A DNA stretch of 56,322 nt from Pseudomonadales bacterium. Its GTDB lineage: Bacteria > Pseudomonadota > Gammaproteobacteria > Pseudomonadales > Azotimanducaceae. A program made the translations under genes and the position numbers. A model generated the notes under the pieces. That model was given only the letters and a program-made list of their open reading frames with translations, did not search any database and had not been told where the DNA came from. The stretch covers positions 1 through 56,322 of the forward strand of contig SLQW01000041.1 of the NCBI GenBank assembly GCA_007131295.1, given 5' to 3'. Every line of letters starts with the position of its first letter. Positions within the stretch are counted from its first letter, which is position 1. Below, in pieces: positions 1 to 7,156 of the stretch.

Positions 1-90
1 ATCGCCGGTGCGCGGATCGCCGGTGCGCGGATCGCCGGTGCGCGGATCGCCGATGCCCGGATCACCGGTGCGCGGATCACCGGTGCGCGC
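1..90. repeat. 15-bp tandem repeat, six copies
   Basis: Six head-to-tail copies of the 15-mer ATCGCCGGTGCGCGG run from the first base of the window. Copies 1-3 are identical, copy 4 has two substitutions, and copies 5-6 carry ATCACC. The array may extend beyond the left edge. The unit is a multiple of three, so it stays open as a pentapeptide repeat in more than one frame. It could be the repetitive tail of a gene entering from the left or a noncoding minisatellite just past the stop of the minus-strand LLM gene. Confidence 0.9.
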
Positions 91-105
91 CGCAGAGCAC
101 GATGC

Positions 106-1152
106 TCAGGTCATGAGATCGAGAGTGCGCGCCAGGGTGTCGAGGCGCTCGCGGTCGTCGCTACCCAGTGGGCTGAGGCGCAGCGTGGTAATGCCTGCCG
201 CACCGAATGCCGCGATCCGCTCCTTCACTGCGCGGTCGTCTCCCAGCAGGTTCGCAGCCAGGACCATCTCCGTCGGGACCCTGGCCACTGCATCGTCGCG
301 CTTGCCCGCCACCCATAGCGCCTGCACGGCCGCCGCGTCCTCCTGCCAGCCGCCGCGCTTGAACGCGTCGTTGTAGAAGTTGGTGCGGGCTGAACCCATG
401 GCACCGAGGGTGAAGGCCAGCTGACGCTTCAGGGGTTGCGCCAGCGCCTCCGGATCACCGAAACCCACTACGCCGCCCGCCTGCAGATCGAGCTCACTGA
501 GGCTACGCCCGGCAGCTTCGGCGCCACGGCGCAATGCCGCCAGATGCGCTTCTGCACCCTCCGGTGTGAACGACGTGCCGAGCCAGCCATCTGCCACCGC
601 ACCCGTAAGCTCGAGAGCCTTTGGCGCCAACGTAGCAAGGTAAATGGGGATATTCGGATTGCCCGGCTGGGACAAGCGCAACGCCTTGCCCTCGCCTCCC
701 GGCAGCGGCAGTTCGTGATGGCGGCCGTGATACTCGAGTTTCTCGCCGGCAAAGGCCAAACGGACGATGTCGATAGTTTCCCGCATACGCTCGAGCGGTG
801 CTGCAAAAGGGCGGCCATGCAGTCCCTCTACGACCTGGGGACCACTGGCGCCGAGCCCGAGCACGAAGCGGTCACCCGACAACGACGCCATGGTCAGTGC
901 CGTCATCGCCGTCATCGCGGGGACCCGGGCCGAGATCTGCATGATGCCCGTGCCCAGTCGTATCCGCTCAGTGCGCGCACCGACCCAGGCCAGCGGCGCG
1001 ATCGCATCCTGACCCCAGGCCTCTGCCGACCAGACGTCATCGACGCCGAGGCGTTCCGCCTCCTGGACGAAGCGGACCACGTCTTCGAAGCCGCGTTTGC
1101 GCCCAGAGTCGGCGGCACCGATAGCGATGGATGTGCGCAGGCGATTACTCAT
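106..1152 (-). CDS. LLM class F420-dependent oxidoreductase (Rv3520c-like)
   Basis: Predicted cytoplasmic luciferase-like monooxygenase-fold enzyme of 348 residues, expected to use reduced F420 rather than FMNH2; the substrate is unknown. The core shows the TIM-barrel pattern of the family, including GTGIMQISARVPAMTAMTA and the loop VLGLGASGPQVVEGLHGRPF. Both are nearly repeated in the LLM protein at 51339-52379, so these two are close paralogues. The ATG at 1152 is preferred over the adjacent TTG at 1155. The gene starts 11 bp after the fur stop on the same strand, so the two are probably co-transcribed. The family is clear; cofactor choice rests on the F420 operon in the same window. Confidence 0.88.
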   Translation of the reverse strand: MSNRLRTSIAIGAADSGRKRGFEDVVRFVQEAERLGVDDVWSAEAWGQDAIAPLAWVGARTERIRLGTGIMQISARVPAMTAMTALTMASLSGDRFVLGLGASGPQVVEGLHGRPFAAPLERMRETIDIVRLAFAGEKLEYHGRHHELPLPGGEGKALRLSQPGNPNIPIYLATLAPKALELTGAVADGWLGTSFTPEGAEAHLAALRRGAEAAGRSLSELDLQAGGVVGFGDPEALAQPLKRQLAFTLGAMGSARTNFYNDAFKRGGWQEDAAAVQALWVAGKRDDAVARVPTEMVLAANLLGDDRAVKERIAAFGAAGITTLRLSPLGSDDRERLDTLARTLDLMT

Positions 1153-1163
1153 CAACGCGACAC

Positions 1164-1574
1164 TCAGGAACGCTTACCGGGGCGGCGCACGAACAGCACC
1201 ATGTTGTGATCGACGAGTTCGAACCCATGCTGCTCGACGATGTCCCGCTGCAGTTCTTCCAGCCGTTCGTCATAAAACTCGACCACTTTGCCCGTATCCA
1301 CGTCCACCATATGGTCATGGTGCTCATCGGAGGCTATTTCGTAGACCGCATGGCCGTCATCGAAATTATGCCGTTCCACGAGTCCTGCCGATTCGAACTG
1401 GGTCAACACACGGTACACCGTCGCGAGACCGATGCTTTCATCGGCTTCCATGAGCTTCCGGTAGACATCCTCCGCCGACATATGGCGCGGATCCGCCTGT
1501 TCGAGAATCTCGAGGATCTTCAGACGCGGCACCGTGACCTTGAGTCCAGCCCGCTTCAGTTCGTTGTCATCCAC
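1164..1574 (-). CDS. fur: Ferric uptake regulator Fur (Pseudomonas type)
   Basis: Iron-responsive DNA-binding repressor. The sequence follows the Fur pattern: an N-terminal winged helix (ELKRAGLKVTVPRLKILEIL, then IGLATVYRVLTQFESAGLV) and a C-terminal metal-binding and dimerisation domain with EHHDHMVDVDTGKVVEF. The CxxC that binds structural zinc in E. coli Fur is replaced by D and T, as in Pseudomonas-type Fur. I chose the GTG at 1574 because GGAG lies six bases upstream and the resulting 136 residues align with the usual Fur N-terminus; an ATG at 1598 is in frame but has no visible ribosome site. It leads directly into the LLM gene downstream. Confidence 0.92.
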   Translation of the reverse strand: MDDNELKRAGLKVTVPRLKILEILEQADPRHMSAEDVYRKLMEADESIGLATVYRVLTQFESAGLVERHNFDDGHAVYEIASDEHHDHMVDVDTGKVVEFYDERLEELQRDIVEQHGFELVDHNMVLFVRRPGKRS

Positions 1575-1895
1575 AAGCGTCTCCACGGTATCCCGCATAC
1601 CGGCGCGGGCGGCAGGCGCCGATGGTCGACAGCCCGTACTCGAACGTCAACCACTGCCGCCCGCTGTCGCATCATCGACCTGACTTCGAGAGAGTCGCAA
1701 CCCGTTGCAACAACGGCCAGCGTTTTCGGCCTAGCATTTTAACCGCATGGCCTGTGTCTGCGGCTACGGCCGCTCGGTTGCCAGCTGAGAAGGGGCATGC
1801 TTCGATTGCGCTGCGAGAGGCAGGCACTCGAGCGCCGAACGGCTCGCGGCCTGCCGAACGCGGCGACCCGCTCGTCAGCCACTCGGAGAAATCGC

Positions 1896-2834
1896 ATGAC
1901 CATCAGCGCTGGCATCGGCATCGGTAACTTCCCGTTCGCAGACGGCCATGGCTTCTGGCGCTGGGTGGACCTGTGCGAGGCCGGAGGAATCGATTCCATC
2001 TGGCAGTCGGACCGCCTCGTCGGGAGTGAAGCCAATCTCGAGTGCATGAGCGTGATGGCCGCTTTGGCCGGAGCTACCCGACGCATGAAGTTCGGCATGA
2101 ACGTCGCATCCCTGGGCCTGAGGGACCCGTTCCTCATGGCGAAACAGTGCGCCACCATCGACGTGCTCTCCGGCGGTCGACTGCTCCCGGCGTTCGGGGT
2201 CGGCAGCGCGCTCGGCAGCGACTATTCCGCCCGCGGCGTGACTACGCGCGGCCGCGGTCAGCGCACCGACGAGGGCCTCGAGATCATCTCGCGGCTGTGG
2301 CAAGAGGACTCGGTAGACTTTTCCGGTCGCTTCCACACCTACGAGGGAGCATCGATCGCGCCGCGCCCGATCCAGGATCCGATGCCCCTCTGGGTCGGCG
2401 GATCGGCCGCGGCCGCCATCGAGCGCAGCGCTCGCTGGGGCACGGGCTGGCAGGCGGGCCTGGATACACCCGAGCAGGTCGCACCGGTCATCGCCGCCAT
2501 CAAGTCCCGCGCTGCGGAACTGGGGCGGACCATCGACGAGGATCATTTCGGAGCCGGCTTCGGCTTTCGCTTCGGCAGCAGCGACGATCCGGTTTCACGT
2601 CGCTACCTCGACGCCTTAGGTGCGCGTCTGGGCAAGGATCCCCTCCCCTTCGTCGCCATCGGCGATGCAGAGGCGATCATCGAGCGTCTGCGCGCGTACC
2701 GAGCCGCTGGGGCGCACAAGTTCATCCTCAGACCGATGGCCGCAGATACCGGCGAGATGCTCGAACAAACGCGCCAGCTGATCGACCAGGTCCTGCCAGC
2801 AGTGGACGCCATGAACCGTGCCGAAGCTGCCTGA
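1896..2834 (+). CDS. LLM class flavin/F420-dependent oxidoreductase
   Basis: Luciferase-like monooxygenase family protein of 312 residues, presumed cytoplasmic; substrate not predictable. Supporting motifs are the N-terminal WRWVDLCEAGGIDSIWQSD strand-helix unit, FGMNVASLGLRDPFLMAKQC and the glycine-rich LSGGRLLPAFGVGSALGSDY characteristic of the bacterial LLM fold, followed by PLWVGGSAAAAIERSARWG. The ATG at 1896 is preceded by GGAG at about eight bases, which makes it better than the upstream in-frame ATG at 1797. It reads away from fur and ends about 80 bp before the predicted nitrogen-control site of the glucosylglycerate genes. It appears monocistronic. Confidence 0.88.
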   Translation: MTISAGIGIGNFPFADGHGFWRWVDLCEAGGIDSIWQSDRLVGSEANLECMSVMAALAGATRRMKFGMNVASLGLRDPFLMAKQCATIDVLSGGRLLPAFGVGSALGSDYSARGVTTRGRGQRTDEGLEIISRLWQEDSVDFSGRFHTYEGASIAPRPIQDPMPLWVGGSAAAAIERSARWGTGWQAGLDTPEQVAPVIAAIKSRAAELGRTIDEDHFGAGFGFRFGSSDDPVSRRYLDALGARLGKDPLPFVAIGDAEAIIERLRAYRAAGAHKFILRPMAADTGEMLEQTRQLIDQVLPAVDAMNRAEAA

Positions 2835-2911
2835 CTATCCTCGGTCGGCTTTACCTTCGCAGGCTTTGCGGGCCAGGCGGCTGCCGGTAACAGCGGCATG
2901 CCACACCGAAC

Positions 2912-2928
2912 CGCACCAGAATGGTGCG
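2912..2928. promoter_or_regulatory. Putative NtrC binding palindrome
   Basis: The perfect inverted repeat CGCACC-N5-GGTGCG matches the GCACC-N5-GGTGC core recognised by the nitrogen regulator NtrC at sites such as the E. coli glnA enhancer. It lies about 100 bp upstream of a sigma-54-like -24/-12 element, a normal enhancer distance, in the noncoding region before the phosphatase/synthase pair. Only one copy was found, whereas NtrC enhancers often come in pairs. The match is by eye; no NtrC gene is in the window. Confidence 0.55.
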
Positions 2929-3020
2929 ATACATTGTGGCGGAGGTCTGCCGTTGGCGGTTTCAGGGCCTCCAAAGCCGTGTCGCGGCGCTTCCGGGTCC
3001 CGTTTATCGCAACCTGGTCC

Positions 3021-3036
3021 TGGCACAAATACTGCG
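3021..3036 (+). promoter_or_regulatory. Putative sigma-54 (-24/-12) promoter
   Basis: TGGCACAAATACTGCG fits the sigma-54 pattern: an exact TGGCAC at -24, and the required GG and GC dinucleotides separated by ten bases. The -12 half (CTGCG) departs from the consensus TTGCA at the first and last positions. Transcription would start near 3047, about 60 bases before the phosphatase ATG. The NtrC-like palindrome upstream at 2912-2928 makes a chance match less likely. Confidence 0.5.
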
Positions 3037-3107
3037 TATCTCCCGTCAAGGCCCACGCGGGCGCGGCGGAAACTCAACTCATGGGCATCGCGCGAAGAGC
3101 GGTGGCG

Positions 3108-3932
3108 ATGAGGACGCAGCTTCTCATCTTCACGGACCTGGACGGAACGCTCCTCGATGAGCGTTATAGCTTCGACGCCGCGCAGGACGCGCTTGCGGAG
3201 ATTCGAGCTCGCGGCATTCCCCTCATTCTCACCTCCAGCAAGACGCTGGCGGAAATGCGCCTCTTGCGCCGGGCCATGAACCTCGAACATCCGCTGATCT
3301 TCGAAAACGGAGCCGGCCTCGCGTTACCCGAGAACTACTTCCGCAGCGGAGCCGAGATCGGTCCGGAAACGCCTCTGCGAGTCGAGCACTTCGGACCCAC
3401 CTATGCCGAGATCCGCTCCACGCTCAACCGGCTACGCGAACGACGCGGGTTTCCGTTCCGGGGCTTTGGGGACATGTCGGCCAGAGAGGTGGCTGCACTC
3501 ACGGGTCTCGACGAGATCGCTGCCCAGCGCGCCCGCCAGCGCCACGGCTCAGAGCCGGGCGTATGGGAAGGTTCGGAAGCGATCCGAAGAGACTTTGTGG
3601 CCGAACTGGAGCGCGCAGGCCTGCGTGCCGTGAGCGGTGGTCGCTTTCTGCACATCATGCCGCGAGTCGACAAGGCTGAAACCATGCGGGAACTGGTGGG
3701 TCGCTTCGCTGCTGCGCAACCGGACGTGCGCTTCCGCATCATCGCTGCGGGTGACAGCCCCAACGATGCCGAAATGCTGCAGCTGGCAGACCTCGCCGTG
3801 GTGATCCAGCGACCTGACGCAAGCTGGATGCCCCTGAAACGGCGCGAAGGCGTGATCCGCTCTCCGCTGCCCGGACCAGCCGGCTGGCAGGCATGCATCC
3901 ACCGGCTGCTGGAGGAGCAGGAGACGCCGTGA
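3108..3932 (+). CDS. gpgP: Glucosyl-3-phosphoglycerate phosphatase, MPGP-type HAD
   Basis: HAD-superfamily phosphatase of 274 residues in the mannosyl-3-phosphoglycerate phosphatase family. It would dephosphorylate glucosyl-3-phosphoglycerate to glucosylglycerate in the cytoplasm. Motif I is DLDGTLLDE (Asp10 and Asp12). The second HAD motif lies in ILTSSKTLAEMRLL and the family signature PLIFENGAGL follows; GDSPNDAEML near the C-terminus is motif IV, which binds magnesium. The start at 3108 places motif I at the usual distance from the N-terminus; an ATG at 3081 in frame is possible. The gene is followed 48 bp later by the GT81 synthase, which is why glucosyl rather than mannosyl substrate is inferred. 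A sigma-54-like promoter and an NtrC-like site lie upstream. Confidence 0.85.
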   Translation: MRTQLLIFTDLDGTLLDERYSFDAAQDALAEIRARGIPLILTSSKTLAEMRLLRRAMNLEHPLIFENGAGLALPENYFRSGAEIGPETPLRVEHFGPTYAEIRSTLNRLRERRGFPFRGFGDMSAREVAALTGLDEIAAQRARQRHGSEPGVWEGSEAIRRDFVAELERAGLRAVSGGRFLHIMPRVDKAETMRELVGRFAAAQPDVRFRIIAAGDSPNDAEMLQLADLAVVIQRPDASWMPLKRREGVIRSPLPGPAGWQACIHRLLEEQETP

Positions 3933-3980
3933 CAGGCACTCGCCGGGCACCCGGTTCAATGCACTTGAGGGACGCGAACC

Positions 3981-5234
3981 ATGAGCGATTTCTTTCAGAA
4001 CGGCATCATCACGACCCTGCACCAGCTCTCCCACCGGCCCCTGGAAGATCTTGAAGCCGAATTGATTCAGTTCGCCCGACAGCGTCCCATGGCACTGGTA
4101 CTGCCGAGCTTGTTCTCGGAGCTCGAGGGACCGGCGCTCGCTCGCATCGTCGATGAACTTATGCATGTCCCCTATCTCAGCCAGATCGTGATCGGGCTCG
4201 ACCGGGCCGATGAGGAACAGTACCGACATGCAGTGCGCTACTTCGGGCGTCTTCCCCAGCATCACCGCATCCTCTGGAATGAGGGTCCTCGACTCAGAGG
4301 CATCGACGCCAGTCTCAATGAACGCGGCCTCGCGCCCATGGAACTCGGTAAGGGTCGCAACGTCTGGTATTGCCTGGGCTACATCCAGGCGTCAGGCATT
4401 GCTCAGGCCGTTGCCCTGCACGACTGCGACATTCTGACCTATGACCGCAGCATGCTGGCGCGGCTCATCTATCCGGTAGTCAATCCGCTGTTCAACTACG
4501 CGTTCTGCAAGGGCTACTACCCGCGGGTAGCCGGCGGCAAACTCAATGGCCGGGTCTGTCGCCTGCTCGTGACACCTCTGAATCGGGCGCTTAAAAAGGT
4601 ACTCGGCCACAACCCGTTCCTGGAATATCTCGACAGCTTTCGCTATCCGCTCGCCGGCGAGTTCTCCATGCAGGTCGACGTGCTGAGCGACCTGCGCATT
4701 CCCAGCGATTGGGGCCTCGAAATCGGCGTACTCTCCGAGGTTTATCGCAACTACGGCAGCCAGCGGGTCTGCCAGGTGGACGTTGCAGACAACTACGACC
4801 ACAAACATCAGTCTCTCTCGGAGAGCGACCCTAACGCCGGCCTCGCACGCATGAGCACGGACATCGTCAAGGCCGTGTTCCGCAAGCTCGCTACCACCGG
4901 CGAAGTCTTCGACATGGGCACAATCCGCACCATCAAGGCGACTTATTACCGCATGGCGCTGGATTTCGTAGAGAGCTACTACAACGATGCTCTGATCAAC
5001 GGCCTCACCCTCGACCGCGACAGGGAAGAGCGCGCGGTGGAATTGTTCGCCGCAAACATCCTCACGGCCGGTGAAATCTTCCTCGACAAACCACAGGAAA
5101 CACCGTTCATACCCAGCTGGAATCGGGTGAGAAGCGCCTTCCCGGACATTTTCGAGCAGCTCCACGCTGCAGTCGATCAGGACTATCGCGAAGCCCGCTC
5201 GAGCCTCCGGGTGGTAGCCCAGAACGCAGTCTGA
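3981..5234 (+). CDS. gpgS: Glucosyl-3-phosphoglycerate synthase (GT81)
   Basis: Predicted cytoplasmic retaining glycosyltransferase of 417 residues that joins glucose from NDP-glucose to 3-phosphoglycerate, the first step of glucosylglycerate synthesis. Visible family features are MALVLPSLF near residue 36, the nucleotide-contact motif GKGRNVWYCLG, the metal-binding HDCDI (Asp148 and Asp150), CKGYYPR, NGRVCRLLVTPL and the acceptor-site stretch PLAGEFSMQ followed by WGLEIGVLSEV. It is longer than the mycobacterial enzyme because of an extended C-terminal helical part. GAGGGACG precedes the ATG. Its stop codon directly abuts the stop of the convergent phosphorylase, leaving no intergenic base. 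Donor (UDP, GDP or ADP) cannot be told from sequence. Confidence 0.85.
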   Translation: MSDFFQNGIITTLHQLSHRPLEDLEAELIQFARQRPMALVLPSLFSELEGPALARIVDELMHVPYLSQIVIGLDRADEEQYRHAVRYFGRLPQHHRILWNEGPRLRGIDASLNERGLAPMELGKGRNVWYCLGYIQASGIAQAVALHDCDILTYDRSMLARLIYPVVNPLFNYAFCKGYYPRVAGGKLNGRVCRLLVTPLNRALKKVLGHNPFLEYLDSFRYPLAGEFSMQVDVLSDLRIPSDWGLEIGVLSEVYRNYGSQRVCQVDVADNYDHKHQSLSESDPNAGLARMSTDIVKAVFRKLATTGEVFDMGTIRTIKATYYRMALDFVESYYNDALINGLTLDRDREERAVELFAANILTAGEIFLDKPQETPFIPSWNRVRSAFPDIFEQLHAAVDQDYREARSSLRVVAQNAV

Positions 5235-7025
5235 TCAGCAAGCATGACGCGCGAGCCAGAGACAGCGGTAGGGAGCAACGTCGATACCCTCGCCGACATC
5301 GAAGATCTCTTCGCGGATGCGATCCACCACCCGACCTCGACAACCGAGCCTAGCCAGCTCATCAGCCTCGAGCCGCATTGTGCTCGTGGAGATGTTGATC
5401 GCGACAGCGACGGCTTCGTCGCCATCACCGCGGATCAACGACACCCAAGCCTCACCAAGTTGAACGAAGCGTTGCGGCGCGGCAGGCGAAAACGCAGGCA
5501 GCATGCGCCGCAGCGCGAGCAGGTGGGTGAGCTCGCCAAAGACCCGGGCCGCCGGCGTACTCGGGTCATCGAGCAGCGCCTCCACTTCCTCGACCTGCCA
5601 GCGCATACGGTTGATCGAGCGCGTGCGACCGGAGCCCTCGACACCTGCGAGATCATTCGGCGTAGCCAGCAACGAATGGATATAAAGCGCAGGAATGCCC
5701 TGCAGGCTCAAGGCGATGACCTGGCTGCAGAGAAAGCGCTCGACCTGAAGATGGTCTTCGCCTTCGAAGGTGCCTTTGAGCGCATCGAACAGGGAGATGT
5801 TGATCTCATAGGGGCGCTGGGTTCCATCGGCAAGCATGCGCATGCTGACGAAGCCACCAAACGTATGAGTCAAATCCACCAGCGCGTCGATGTCGGCATC
5901 CGGCACCAGGCCCTCGGCCGGGCGCAGCCCGATGCCGTCGTGAGATGCGGTGAAGTTGAGGAAAGTGCAACCTTCCGGCGGTGGATCGAGCACGCTGCCC
6001 CACTGCATCAGGTAACGGCTGCTGCCACGCACGAGGGCGTGCAGGACCAGCGGCGCAAGCGAAAACTGATAGACCATGTGGGCTTCATCGCCGTCGCCGA
6101 AGTAGCTGACGTTTTCGCTGTGGGGCACATTGGTTTCAGTGATGAGAACCACAGGGTCTTCGTCGGGATCGCAAAGGAGCTCGGAAACCAGACGCAGCAC
6201 CTGCACGACGGCATGCGTGTTGGGATGATGGATGCAGCTCGTTCCCACCTCTTTCCAGAGATAGGCTATGGCGTCCAGGCGCAGCAGGCGCGCTCCGGCA
6301 CGAAGGTAGGAACAGAGCACGCGGACCATTTCCGCGAGCACTCTCGGATGCCTGAAGTCGAGGTCGATCTGATCCTCGCTGAAAGTCGCCCAGACATGGC
6401 GAAGACCGCGATAGGTATGAATCGGAACCAGGAGCGGTGTGTTGCGCGGGCGCACGACCCGCGTCAGTTCGGTCTCCGGGGGCAAAGCCAGAAAGAAATC
6501 GCGTCCGGGTTCGCGGTCATTGACGAAGTCCATGAACCAGAGACTCTCCCGCGAGACGTGATTGATCACCAGATCCACCATCAGGGCAAAGTCCCGACTG
6601 AGCGCGGTCACGTCCGCCCAGGTTCCGAGTTCCGGATCCACGCTGTAGAAATCGATGACCGCGAATCCATCGTCGGAGCTGAAGGGAAAAAACGGCAGCA
6701 CGTGAACGACGTTCACGAAACCGGCCAGCCGCGCATCGAGAAAGGACTTCAGCGTCACCAGCGGTGCTTCGCCCGCTCGCTCGAGAGAGTTGCCGTAGGT
6801 AATGAGCATGACATCGTGCTGCGAGAAGCGCGGTGGCCGCAGGTGCCGACAGTCGCCCGCCGCGCGCACGGCACTACGACATTCGGCGACGGTCTCGAGG
6901 ATGGTATGCAGGAGATCGGCGCCGGCGTCAGGTCCATAGAGGCGCGCCAACAGGTGCCGGAGCATATGCACACGCCGGGCGAAGTCGACCGGATGGTCGT
7001 CGAAATTGGCTTCGTTGCGCATCAA
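5235..7025 (-). CDS. GH13_18 glucosylglycerate/sucrose-type phosphorylase
   Basis: Alpha-amylase-family phosphorylase of 596 residues, close in length and motifs to sucrose and glucosylglycerate phosphorylases. The four conserved GH13 regions are visible: DLVINHVS, LLRLDAIAYL with nucleophile Asp251, LITETNVPH with acid/base Glu297, and NFTASHDGIGLRP. No signal peptide is present, so it acts in the cytoplasm. Convergent placement against the glucosyl-3-phosphoglycerate synthase argues for glucosylglycerate as substrate, giving glucose-1-phosphate and glycerate by phosphorolysis, and so a way to recover the solute once stress ends. Sucrose, glucosylglycerol or other GH13_18 specificities remain possible. 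The divergent symporter gene starts 131 bp away. Confidence 0.85.
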   Translation of the reverse strand: MMRNEANFDDHPVDFARRVHMLRHLLARLYGPDAGADLLHTILETVAECRSAVRAAGDCRHLRPPRFSQHDVMLITYGNSLERAGEAPLVTLKSFLDARLAGFVNVVHVLPFFPFSSDDGFAVIDFYSVDPELGTWADVTALSRDFALMVDLVINHVSRESLWFMDFVNDREPGRDFFLALPPETELTRVVRPRNTPLLVPIHTYRGLRHVWATFSEDQIDLDFRHPRVLAEMVRVLCSYLRAGARLLRLDAIAYLWKEVGTSCIHHPNTHAVVQVLRLVSELLCDPDEDPVVLITETNVPHSENVSYFGDGDEAHMVYQFSLAPLVLHALVRGSSRYLMQWGSVLDPPPEGCTFLNFTASHDGIGLRPAEGLVPDADIDALVDLTHTFGGFVSMRMLADGTQRPYEINISLFDALKGTFEGEDHLQVERFLCSQVIALSLQGIPALYIHSLLATPNDLAGVEGSGRTRSINRMRWQVEEVEALLDDPSTPAARVFGELTHLLALRRMLPAFSPAAPQRFVQLGEAWVSLIRGDGDEAVAVAINISTSTMRLEADELARLGCRGRVVDRIREEIFDVGEGIDVAPYRCLWLARHAC

Positions 7026-7156
7026 GCGTCTAGTGCAACCGTTCGAACCCGGTACCCGGTCGGGCGATTTGCCAGGGCGGCATCGGCGCCGGCCGCGGCA
7101 GTCGCCATGTTGCCACAGACGCCAGGGACTCCGGTACTTCCGGGGGACAGTTCGCG

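Noticed and set aside
8-376. Plus-strand frame beginning in the 15-bp repeats
   Set aside because: It reads through the 3' end of the minus-strand LLM gene and consists mainly of repeat-encoded RGSPV units, with no ribosome site.
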